64,000 bases of DNA, from contig NZ_CP155618.1 in assembly GCF_031128465.2 (NCBI RefSeq), forward strand, positions 1,187,501-1,251,500, written 5' to 3'. The first letter of the stretch is position 1; each line of letters starts with the position of its first letter. Source of the stretch: Mariniflexile litorale (lineage in GTDB: Bacteria > Bacteroidota > Bacteroidia > Flavobacteriales > Flavobacteriaceae). This document shows positions 20,091-27,490 of the stretch, piece by piece. The notes below the pieces were generated by a model. That model had not been told where the DNA came from, made no database searches, and worked only from the letters and a program-made list of their open reading frames with translations. The translations under genes were made by a program, and so were the position numbers.

Positions 20091-20239
20091 TAAGTATGTT
20101 AAATGTAAGACTTCTCTTTGTGAATATTCGATATTATTTCTATCTATTAGTGTATTATTCATTCAATTTTTAAACGTTCAAGCCACAAAATTTATAATTG
20201 TATTTGAAATGAAATCTGTTTTTTAAATTTTTACAAAAT

Positions 20240-20271
20240 TTCATGAATTATCACCGATAATAATTCATGAA
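20240..20271. repeat. Perfect 12-bp inverted repeat upstream of the symporter gene
   Basis: The arms TTCATGAATTAT and ATAATTCATGAA flank an 8-nt centre, about 200 nt upstream of the symporter start and about 85 nt from the IS end. It fits an operator or a structured leader. It is not part of the IS ends. The rest of 20042-20357 shows no gene. Confidence 0.7.
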
Positions 20272-20357
20272 TATAAGTTGGAAAAAAATTTATACATAGT
20301 GAAAGACATCTTCATATATAAATCTATAAACGTTGTTTTGATAATTACTTAATACAG

Positions 20358-20365
20358 GATTTTAC
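20358..20365. repeat. Target site duplication, left copy (GATTTTAC)
   Basis: This 8-bp sequence is repeated exactly at 21783-21790, each copy directly abutting one end of the insertion sequence. ISL3 elements make 8-bp duplications. Confidence 0.85.
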
Positions 20366-20397
20366 GGATCAAGCTCATTTTTTGGGGACTAAGTTAT

Positions 20398-21390
20398 TTA
20401 TGCGTATAATTTAGTTAGTCTGAACAGGAAAAATTTCACATCTCTTACGCCTCTGAATTGCGATCTAAACTCTTTTATTTTGGCGTTGAATGATTCCGCC
20501 GAAGCATTAGTGCTTCTATTATTAAAATAGTTCAAGATAGAATTATGGTGTATTTGTAATGATTTAGATATTGTATTAAATGATTTAAATCCAGATTTCT
20601 GAACATTTTCATACCAATGTGCCAGTTTTAATCTTGCAACATCTTTATTGGTATTGGTTTGGTAAATGTTGCTAAGTTGTTGTGCTAAGTTATAGCATTT
20701 TTCTATTGATGGATACCGTTTGAATAATAGTTCAGCCCTTGTAATTTGTGATGGAGTCCATTTGGTTTTGTGTTTAAACAATAAATATCTACTCCTAGCC
20801 AAAAGCTGTCTTTTGGTATCCCCATTGCTAAGTATTTCTGGCGAGTAAACCATGTCTTTCTTTTTTGACTTCCCGATAAGCCTGTTTTCTTGTTCAAGAA
20901 CCTCCCAACGCAATCGAATACGTTCTTCTTGAACAGCTTCCGTGGCTAACTTTTGCACATGGAACCTATCGGTTACAATTTCTGCTTTAGGGAAACACTT
21001 TTTGATGATTAAGTTCATGTTTGCAGCCATGTCCACTGTAACCTCTTTAACCATATTACGTCTTGAGCCGTCTATCATTTTGATTACTTTTATCACATCT
21101 TCTGCCTTGGTTCCTTTAACTAAGGCTACAATAGCTCCTTTTTTACCATGAGCATCTTTATTGGTTAAGATGGTATAGAGTTCTCCGTTTGAAAGAGAGG
21201 TTTCATCTAAACTTAAATATTTGCCTAAGTTTTTTCCAAAAAACAACCATTCGCTTGCATGGGTTTTCTGTTTCCACTCATTAAAATCGCTAAGATGGTT
21301 TTTGTAAATAAACTGAAGACGCTTACCATTGGTTTTGTAATACTCCCCAAATCTACTGGCACTTACCGCGTTAGTATCTAGAGATATCTT
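20398..21390 (-). CDS. ISL3-family transposase, catalytic part (second frame)
   Basis: The frame is open from 21390 down to the stop at 20398 (330 codons) and carries the ISL3 DDE domain. LSLDETSLSNG contains the first Asp, EIVTDRFHV the second, and SAESFNAKIKEFR the Glu. The first usable start, a TTG at 21246, would discard about 48 residues of transposase-like sequence (RFGEYYKTNGKRLQFIYKNH), and there is no ATG, GTG or TTG before it. The product is therefore probably made by frameshift from the preceding frame, to give a protein of about 455-460 residues. This is a mobile-element gene and is not part of the sugar locus. Confidence 0.85.
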   Translation of the reverse strand, partial: KISLDTNAVSASRFGEYYKTNGKRLQFIYKNHLSDFNEWKQKTHASEWLFFGKNLGKYLSLDETSLSNGELYTILTNKDAHGKKGAIVALVKGTKAEDVIKVIKMIDGSRRNMVKEVTVDMAANMNLIIKKCFPKAEIVTDRFHVQKLATEAVQEERIRLRWEVLEQENRLIGKSKKKDMVYSPEILSNGDTKRQLLARSRYLLFKHKTKWTPSQITRAELLFKRYPSIEKCYNLAQQLSNIYQTNTNKDVARLKLAHWYENVQKSGFKSFNTISKSLQIHHNSILNYFNNRSTNASAESFNAKIKEFRSQFRGVRDVKFFLFRLTKLYA

Positions 21391-21766
21391 TTAAAAAAGC
21401 AGCAAACTCTGAGGTCATTCGAGTTCCCTGCGCTACTAAATTCCAATCCCTTTTTATGATCTGATGACTCTCTAAAAGTGTCCAACGACGCCGTTTGATA
21501 TGAAGTAAAACCGTTTTCCCTCGCAAAGGGAAATCTTCTACAGTAATTTCAGGTATGAATCCCTTAGATTTAGCAGGGAGCTGTTCGTATTCGACAGGTA
21601 GGATATTTTTTTCTTCTAAGTAAAAGTGAATTTTATCAGATTCAGATTTACTGGAAACTACATCAAAATATTCTAAGATTCCTTCGGGTAGTAAATATTG
21701 GGCTAAATTTAAATGCAAAAGCTCTTTTGATTGTAAATTTAAAAAAATATATATAATTGTCCCCAA
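21371..21766 (-). CDS. ISL3/ISAon1-type transposase N-terminal region (first frame)
   Basis: This short frame (up to 131 residues) carries the N-terminal part of the transposase, with LLPEGILEYFDVVSS near the start and the basic stretch LLHIKRRRWTLLESHQIIKR. Its stop at 21371 lies past a T6A4 run at 21389-21398, and the catalytic frame opens at that run. The nominal start is a TTG inside the right terminal repeat and may not be real; no ATG is available, so the true start is uncertain. N-terminal-region proteins of this kind are commonly annotated separately in Bacteroidota, which fits a two-frame design and not decay. Confidence 0.75.
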   Translation of the reverse strand: MGTIIYIFLNLQSKELLHLNLAQYLLPEGILEYFDVVSSKSESDKIHFYLEEKNILPVEYEQLPAKSKGFIPEITVEDFPLRGKTVLLHIKRRRWTLLESHQIIKRDWNLVAQGTRMTSEFAAFLKDISRY

Positions 21767-21782
21767 GTTTTATTCTTGAGCC

Positions 21783-21790
21783 GATTTTAC
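21783..21790. repeat. Target site duplication, right copy (GATTTTAC)
   Basis: Exact copy of the left duplication at 20358-20365, directly next to the right end of the insertion sequence. Confidence 0.85.
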
Positions 21791-21837
21791 CTTTAAACTA
21801 CTGTAGATATTGACTATTTTGTCATTCAAATTATGAC

Positions 21838-21873
21838 AAAAAAAAAGCCTTATCTAATAAAAGATAAGGCTTT
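21838..21873 (-). terminator. Intrinsic terminator of the tRNA unit
   Basis: A perfect 12-bp stem (AAAGCCTTATCT paired with AGATAAGGCTTT, 6-nt loop) is followed on the minus strand by a run of T. It starts three bases past the 3' end of tRNA-Leu. Confidence 0.9.
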
Positions 21874-21875
21874 AG

Positions 21876-21959
21876 TACTGAAGACGGGACTTGAACCCGT
21901 ACGAACTAATGTTCATTGGATTTTAAGTCCAACGTGTCTACCAATTCCACCACTTCAGC
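21876..21959 (-). tRNA. tRNA-Leu (anticodon UAA)
   Basis: The 84-nt sequence folds as a class II tRNA. The acceptor arms GCTGAAG and CTTCAGT pair with a terminal G-U. The anticodon stem TTGGA/TCCAA holds the loop CTTAAAA with anticodon TAA. There is a short variable arm, and the T arm is ACGGGTTCAAGTCCCGT. CCA is not encoded. It is cotranscribed with tRNA-Gly just upstream on the same strand. Confidence 0.95.
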
Positions 21960-22012
21960 ATCATTCGATTGCGCTAAGCACATCGATTGGTATATTTTAA
22001 AGAAAGTTTCAG

Positions 22013-22084
22013 AGCGAAAGACGGGATTTGAACCCGCGACCCCCACCTTGGCAAGGTGATGCTCTACCCCTGAGCTACTTTCGC
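22013..22084 (-). tRNA. tRNA-Gly (anticodon GCC)
   Basis: The 72-nt sequence has acceptor arms GCGAAAG and CTTTCGC, a D loop with AGCTCAGGGGTAGAGC, the anticodon stem CACCT/AGGTG with loop TGCCA giving anticodon GCC, and the T arm GCGGGTTCAAATCCCGT. CCA is not encoded. It is the first gene of a two-tRNA unit with its own promoter. Confidence 0.96.
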
Positions 22085-22120
22085 AATTTTTAAGAACGTG
22101 CAATATCTCTATTGCGGATG

Positions 22121-22150
22121 CAAATTTAAAATATTTCTTCTAAAACCAAA
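22121..22150 (-). promoter_or_regulatory. Promoter of the tRNA-Gly/tRNA-Leu unit
   Basis: On the minus strand the sequence has TTTG at 22147-22150, an 18-nt spacer, and TAAATTTG at 22121-22128, matching the Bacteroidota primary sigma consensus. A small palindrome (GCAATA, TCTC, TATTGC) at 22100-22115 lies at the expected transcription start. Confidence 0.8.
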
Positions 22151-22179
22151 GCCTTTTATTAAAATAAATGAAATTAATT

Positions 22180-24792
22180 TTAAGCACGCTTTTTCTTAAC
22201 CAACATACGCTTAATTTCGTTCAGTTTCATTAAAGCTTCTACAGGCGTAAGTGTATCAATATCAATGTGTAATATTTCTTCTTTTATGTTTTCCAAAAGC
22301 GGATCGTCTAAATTGAAAAAACTTAACTGCATATCATCAGTGAGTGTTTTCACCTTATCAGTAAGCTCTTCACTGGAATGTGACTTCTCTAATTTCTTTA
22401 AAATAGCATTTGCGCGATGCAAAACTTGTTGCGGCATGCCTGCCATTTTCGCTACATGAATTCCAAAACTATGTGCACTGCCACCTTCAACCAATTTTCT
22501 AATAAAAAGCACCGTGTCTTTCAACTCCTTTACCGATACATTATAATTTTTAATACGACCAAACGTTTCGGTCATTTCATTAAGTTCATGGTAATGGGTC
22601 GCAAACAAGGTTTTAGGTTTTGCTGGATGTTCGTGTAAATACTCACTAATGGCCCAAGCAATGGAAATACCATCATACGTACTGGTACCACGACCAATTT
22701 CATCTAACAGCACCAAACTTCTGTCGGAAATATTATTTAAAATAGAAGCTGTTTCATTCATTTCAACCATAAATGTAGATTCGCCCATCGATATATTATC
22801 ACTCGCACCTACTCTGGTGAAAATTTTATCAACCAAACCAATTCTAGCTTCTTTAGCGGGCACAAAACTTCCTATTTGAGCCAACAGTACAATTAATGCC
22901 GTTTGACGCAAAATGGCCGACTTACCAGACATATTAGGCCCCGTAATCATAATGATTTGTTGGTTTGTTCTATCTAAAAATACATCATTAGCAATATAAG
23001 CCTCACCAATAGGTAGTTGTTTTTCTATAACAGGATGGCGTCCTTCTTTTATGTCTAAATCATGAGATTCATCAATAACTGGATACACATAATTATTATC
23101 GGTTGCTAATTGTGCAAACCCGCACAAACAATCTAATTGCCCTATTAAATAAGCATTTTGTTGTACTGGTTTTATATACTGGTTCATCCAAGCTACCAAT
23201 TCTGCAAACAGTTGTTGTTCAATTGCCAATATTTTATCTTCGGCACCTAAAATTTTGGTTTCATATTCTTTTAGCTCTTCAGTAATATAACGTTCTGCAC
23301 TAACTAGTGTTTGTTTACGGATCCATTCGTCTGGAACTTTATCTTTATGGGTATTTCGTACTTCAATATAATACCCAAACACATTGTTGGAATCTATTTT
23401 TAAAGAAGTAATACCTGTACGTTCGCTTTCTCTTTGTAGCATCTTATCTAAATAATCCTTTCCAGATTTTGATAAGCCACGTAACTCGTCTAATTCTGAA
23501 GAAAAACCAGGAGCGATCGTATGCCCCTTTAAAACATTCACAGGCGCATCTTCATTAAGCATTTCCTTAATTTTTACTCGTAATATATCGCAACCTTGAA
23601 GTGTATCACCAATAATCTTCAACGATTCATTATCACAATTACTTGCCAATGATTTTATTGGCACAATAGCTTCTAATGAGTTTTTAAGCTGAATAACCTC
23701 ACGCGGATTCACCTTAGTCGTTGCTACTTTAGAAATTAAGCGTTCTAAATCGCCAATATGTTTAATATGATTTTGTACTTTTTGAAGCGTACTATTTTCA
23801 TTTTTTAAATAATGTACCACTTCATGACGTTGTTTTATCTTATCGATACTTTTTAACGGCAATGCCAACCAACGTTTTAACATACGCCCGCCCATAGGCG
23901 AGATAGTTCTATCAATAATATGCAATAAGGTTACCGCATTGTTATTGGTAGAATTATAAAGCTCTAAATTTCTAATGGTAAATTTATCCATCCACACATA
24001 CGCGTCTTCAGAAATTCTAGATATAGATGTTATATGTTGAAGTTTATTATGCTGGGTTTCGCCTAAATAATGAAGAATAGAACCCGATGCAATAATACCT
24101 TCATTCAAATCTTCAACTCCAAAGCCTTTAAGTGTTTTGGTGTTGAAATGTTTTATAAGTGTTTCGTAGGCATAATCGGTTTGATATACCCAATCTTCCA
24201 TATAAAACGTATGAAAATCTTTTCCAAAGGTTTCATTAAAAAGCGTCCGTTTTTGTTTAGAAACCAGCACCTCACTCGGGTTAAAGTTTTGCAGTAACTT
24301 ATCAATGTATTCGGCATTTCCCTGAGACGTTAAAAATTCACCCGTAGAAATATCTAAAAATGAAATCCCTATATATTTTTTATCAAAATACACCGAACAC
24401 AAAAAGTTATTCGATTTAGACACCAAAACCTCATCATTAAACGCCACACCAGGTGTTACTAATTCGGTAACTCCTCGTTTTACAATGGTTTTTGTTTGTT
24501 TAGGATCTTCTAGCTGGTCGCAAATAGCTACACGCTTCCCTGCTTTAACTAGTTTTGGTAAATAGGTATTTATAGAATGATGTGGAAAACCTGCCAACTC
24601 AATTTCACTCTCGCTACCAGCGCCACGTTTTGTTAAAGTAATACCCAAAATACCCGCTGCTTCAACTGCATCTTCACCAAACGTTTCATAAAAGTCGCCC
24701 ACACGAAACAGCAATAAAGCATCTGGATATTTTGCTTTAATAGCATTATATTGTTTCATTAAAGGGGTTTCTTTCTTTTCTTTTTTAGCCAA
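22180..24792 (-). CDS. mutS: DNA mismatch repair protein MutS
   Basis: MutS recognises mispaired bases and starts repair with MutL. The 870-residue protein has the mismatch-binding domain at the N-terminus with the Phe-x-Glu motif in [13 protein letters not shown]. The Walker A motif [10 protein letters not shown] is near 617-624, and the Walker B region is [16 protein letters not shown]. The C-terminal ATPase includes [10 protein letters not shown]. The length and domain order match the standard MutS1 family, not the endonuclease MutS2. It stands alone between murI and the tRNA unit on the same strand. Confidence 0.97.
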   Translation of the reverse strand: MAKKEKKETPLMKQYNAIKAKYPDALLLFRVGDFYETFGEDAVEAAGILGITLTKRGAGSESEIELAGFPHHSINTYLPKLVKAGKRVAICDQLEDPKQTKTIVKRGVTELVTPGVAFNDEVLVSKSNNFLCSVYFDKKYIGISFLDISTGEFLTSQGNAEYIDKLLQNFNPSEVLVSKQKRTLFNETFGKDFHTFYMEDWVYQTDYAYETLIKHFNTKTLKGFGVEDLNEGIIASGSILHYLGETQHNKLQHITSISRISEDAYVWMDKFTIRNLELYNSTNNNAVTLLHIIDRTISPMGGRMLKRWLALPLKSIDKIKQRHEVVHYLKNENSTLQKVQNHIKHIGDLERLISKVATTKVNPREVIQLKNSLEAIVPIKSLASNCDNESLKIIGDTLQGCDILRVKIKEMLNEDAPVNVLKGHTIAPGFSSELDELRGLSKSGKDYLDKMLQRESERTGITSLKIDSNNVFGYYIEVRNTHKDKVPDEWIRKQTLVSAERYITEELKEYETKILGAEDKILAIEQQLFAELVAWMNQYIKPVQQNAYLIGQLDCLCGFAQLATDNNYVYPVIDESHDLDIKEGRHPVIEKQLPIGEAYIANDVFLDRTNQQIIMITGPNMSGKSAILRQTALIVLLAQIGSFVPAKEARIGLVDKIFTRVGASDNISMGESTFMVEMNETASILNNISDRSLVLLDEIGRGTSTYDGISIAWAISEYLHEHPAKPKTLFATHYHELNEMTETFGRIKNYNVSVKELKDTVLFIRKLVEGGSAHSFGIHVAKMAGMPQQVLHRANAILKKLEKSHSSEELTDKVKTLTDDMQLSFFNLDDPLLENIKEEILHIDIDTLTPVEALMKLNEIKRMLVKKKRA

Positions 24793-24924
24793 TGGTAAAT
24801 GGTTTTTTTAGTGAAATTTTACTTCAATAGTTGTTGAGTTTGTAAGATTGCTAATGTACTTATTATTTCGTTTTTTATAAAGAGATTAGTTATTAATAGT
24901 TTCTAATGTTCATTCTGCTTTAAA

Positions 24925-25704
24925 TCAAAAATTAAGATATTTAACATCCAATGTGTCTTTTAAAAGAGATGCTAAAACTTCAGTTTTTCCGTTAGTAAAA
25001 AATTGACAATTACCTTTTGCTATACTATTATTTAACAAATCGTATTTTTGCAAAACAGCTTTGGTTTGTCTTGCTACTGCTTCGCCCGAATCTATAATTT
25101 TAACGTTATTAGGAAGTAACTCTATTAATAAAGGCATCAAATAAGGGTAGTGGGTGCAACCTAGGACTAAATAGTCAACATTGGCATCAATCATAGGTTG
25201 TAAATACTGTTTCAATAAATTCCTCATGGTTTCGGAATATAACTGCCCGCTTTCAATAAGCTCAACAAGCCCCTCTCCAATGCGTTCAATTACTTTAATA
25301 TTTCTAGCAAACAAATCAGTCGTTTTGTGAAATAACTCGCTAGAAAGGGTTCCTTTGGTAGCCAAAATACCTACAGCCTTTGTTTTGGTATTGAGTGCTG
25401 CTGGTTTTATAGCTGGCTCTATACCAATAATGGGGAGTTTATATTTGTCTCTAAGTATGTAAATAGCATTTGTAGTGGCAGTATTACAGGCCACAACTAT
25501 AATTTTACAATCTTGATTGATTAGGTATTCAACATTTTTTATACTTAAATTTATAATGGTTTCTTTCGTCTTTAAACCATAAGGCGCATTGGCACTATCA
25601 GCTAAATAGATGGTGCTTTCATTTGGTAAAAGCATGTTAATTTCTTTCCAAATAGAAGTGCCACCAACACCAGAATCGAAAATGCCAATAGGTTGTTTGC
25701 TCAT
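24925..25704 (-). CDS. murI: Glutamate racemase
   Basis: MurI makes D-glutamate for peptidoglycan in the cytoplasm. The 259-residue protein has both catalytic cysteines, Cys73 in VACNTATTNA and Cys183 in LGCTHYPYL, and the N-terminal IGIFDSGVGGTSIW motif. It is the last gene of the run DUF6089, uppS, bamA, skp, skp on the minus strand, but a terminator lies between the skp genes and murI, so it may be read at a lower level or from its own promoter. Confidence 0.97.
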   Translation of the reverse strand: MSKQPIGIFDSGVGGTSIWKEINMLLPNESTIYLADSANAPYGLKTKETIINLSIKNVEYLINQDCKIIVVACNTATTNAIYILRDKYKLPIIGIEPAIKPAALNTKTKAVGILATKGTLSSELFHKTTDLFARNIKVIERIGEGLVELIESGQLYSETMRNLLKQYLQPMIDANVDYLVLGCTHYPYLMPLLIELLPNNVKIIDSGEAVARQTKAVLQKYDLLNNSIAKGNCQFFTNGKTEVLASLLKDTLDVKYLNF

Positions 25705-25718
25705 AGTTTAACAAAACT

Positions 25719-25750
25719 AAAAAAAGCTGCCTTGTAAAAGACAGCTTTTT
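25719..25750 (-). terminator. Terminator between skp and murI
   Basis: A 9-bp stem (AAAAAGCTG paired with CAGCTTTTT) is followed by a T run on the minus strand. It ends the uppS-bamA-skp operon or attenuates entry into murI. Confidence 0.75.
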
Positions 25751-25776
25751 GTAAATTTTATTTAGTTTCTAAATTA

Positions 25777-26283
25777 TTAGATACCTAATGCTTTTTTAAC
25801 ATCGTCTAATAAGTTTTTACCATCGGCTAAAATAGTTACTCCTTGAGCAGAATCTAAAACATAATCAAAACCTTGAGCTCTACCTACTTTTAAAATAGCA
25901 GCTTTTGCTTTTTCGGTAATTGGCTGTAACAAATCCATTTCCTTTTTTTGTAAATCTTGTTGTGCATCAGTTCTGAATTGCTGAATACGTTGTTGTTTTT
26001 CTTGCAATTCTTGACCTCTTTTCATGTTTTCCTCTTCTGTTTTCGTAGCAGCTTCTGCTTCATATTGCTTGGCAATATTCTGATATTCTGTAATAGAACT
26101 TTGAATATCTGTTTGGTAGGTTTTGCTTAAAGTTTCAAGTTGCTTTTGAGCTTCTTTCATCTCTGGCATGGCCGTAATTAATTCTTGTGTATTTATATGA
26201 GCAATTTTGCTTTGGGCGTTAGAGAAACTAACCGTTCCAATACATAATGCAGTTGCTAATAATAGAGTTTTAAATTGTTTCAT
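25777..26283 (-). CDS. OmpH/Skp-family periplasmic chaperone, short form
   Basis: Skp holds unfolded outer-membrane proteins in the periplasm on their way to the BAM complex. This 168-residue protein has a signal peptide (cleavage after SNAQ) and the usual pattern: a short beta segment (KIAHINTQELITAMPEM), a long helical coiled-coil arm (about 45-120) and a closing beta segment. It follows a longer paralogue by 29 nt and lies downstream of bamA, the classic chaperone context. Family certain; client range unknown. Confidence 0.93.
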   Translation of the reverse strand: MKQFKTLLLATALCIGTVSFSNAQSKIAHINTQELITAMPEMKEAQKQLETLSKTYQTDIQSSITEYQNIAKQYEAEAATKTEEENMKRGQELQEKQQRIQQFRTDAQQDLQKKEMDLLQPITEKAKAAILKVGRAQGFDYVLDSAQGVTILADGKNLLDDVKKALGI

Positions 26284-26312
26284 TTTTAATAGTGTTAATG
26301 TGTTATAAATTG

Positions 26313-27308
26313 TTATTTGTTGTCTGTACTATCTTTAGCTTTTTGACGCTCTTCAAGAATTTTCTTTTTTCTATCTTCCAATTCTTTTTTTCTCGCTTCT
26401 CTTTCGGCTAACTTTGCTTGTCTATTTTCTTCAATTAATTGAGCTTGAGTTTTTACTTCTTCAGTTTTAGTTTCAGCTTGTTTTGTCGTTTCAACAGTTT
26501 TGTCTGTTACTTCTGGTTCATCAGATGTTTTTCTTTCATCCAACTTATCTTGTTTTGCTTTTTCGCGTTCTTCTAATATTTGTTGACGTTTGTCTTCTGC
26601 TTCTTTAACTTTTGCTGCACGGGCATCCAGAATTTCTTGTCGGCGTTTTTCAACGGCACTTACACGTTCCGCTTTTCTCTCTTCTAACGCTTTTTCTCGT
26701 GCTTCCAATTCATAGTTAATTTCTGGCACTAACTCTTCTGCTTCTGCAGCTTTACGTTCCGATTTAGTTTGCGCTTGATTACGTTTTGCACTTCTTGTAA
26801 TACTACGTATTATCTGGTCGCTTAAATCTAATTGTTTTGCCGAATATAGCATAACTGTTTCAGATTTATCTAAAATGAGATCGTACTGTTTTGTTGTTGC
26901 CATATCTTGAACTGCAGCAAAAATTTGATCTTGAATGGGCTGCATCAATTGTCTTTTTTGAATAAACAGGTCGCCATTGGGTCCAAATCGTTTTTGCTGA
27001 TAATCTAAAATCTCCTTTTCTTCAAAAGAAATATCCTCTTCACGTTCGTCAATAAGCTCTTTTGTTAAAAGAGCTTTTTCATTGCTTAAATCTTTTCGTT
27101 TTTGTTCTATGGCACTTAATTGGGCTTCAATATCGTTTTTCCATTTGCTTGCTTTTTCATTTAATTGCGCAGTAGCTTCTTGGTATTCTGGAATATTTTC
27201 TAAAATAAATTCAGTATCAATATATCCAATTCTTACACCACGCTGAGCATTAACAGAAACGCTAATCATAAAAACTAATGTCAGTAAAAAAAGAACGTTA
27301 TTTTTCAT
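26313..27308 (-). CDS. OmpH/Skp-family protein with a long charged coiled-coil tail
   Basis: The first 170 residues are a normal Skp-like unit with a signal peptide (MKNNVLFLLTLVFMISVSVNAQ) and the core RIGYIDTEFILENIPEYQEA. After this come about 150 extra residues that are almost wholly Glu, Lys, Arg and Ala (for example ELEDRKKKILEERQKAKD), predicted to be one long helix or coiled coil. The total of 331 residues is about twice the usual Skp length. It sits directly after bamA and before the short paralogue, so a role in outer-membrane protein folding is likely. The role of the tail is unknown. Confidence 0.9.
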   Translation of the reverse strand: MKNNVLFLLTLVFMISVSVNAQRGVRIGYIDTEFILENIPEYQEATAQLNEKASKWKNDIEAQLSAIEQKRKDLSNEKALLTKELIDEREEDISFEEKEILDYQQKRFGPNGDLFIQKRQLMQPIQDQIFAAVQDMATTKQYDLILDKSETVMLYSAKQLDLSDQIIRSITRSAKRNQAQTKSERKAAEAEELVPEINYELEAREKALEERKAERVSAVEKRRQEILDARAAKVKEAEDKRQQILEEREKAKQDKLDERKTSDEPEVTDKTVETTKQAETKTEEVKTQAQLIEENRQAKLAEREARKKELEDRKKKILEERQKAKDSTDNK

Positions 27309-27490
27309 GTGTCTATTATTTATAATTTATTTTCTTATAAATTCTAAAACCGACAGATGATTTATTTCATTTCTGTCACTTGTTTGAATTATATCTTCAA
27401 AATTAACGAATTTTAATTTTAAAAATTTTAATTCTCATTCAAATCATCAAACTGTTATTAGAAAATATCGTGCCAAAATAAATTTTACCC

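Larger units (their letters stand above)
20366..21782 (-). mobile_element. Complete ISL3-family insertion sequence (ISAon1-like), 1417 bp
   Basis: The ends start GGATCAAG on the left and GGCTCAAG on the right (read inward), and both share TTGGGGAC at positions 17-24, giving 16 of 24 matches between the terminal repeats. The 8-bp direct repeat GATTTTAC flanks both ends. The element encodes a DDE transposase in two overlapping frames on the minus strand. Removing the element and one duplication restores a continuous intergenic sequence between the symporter leader and the tRNA terminator, so no gene seems to have been broken. The exact duplication suggests a fairly recent insertion. The ISAon1-like label is from memory of the protein family and needs a search. 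Confidence 0.88.

Noticed and set aside
20398-21766. Transposase pseudogene broken by frameshift
   Set aside because: The element has both ends and an exact 8-bp duplication, and the two frames overlap at a slippery run; programmed shifting is more likely than decay, though not proved.
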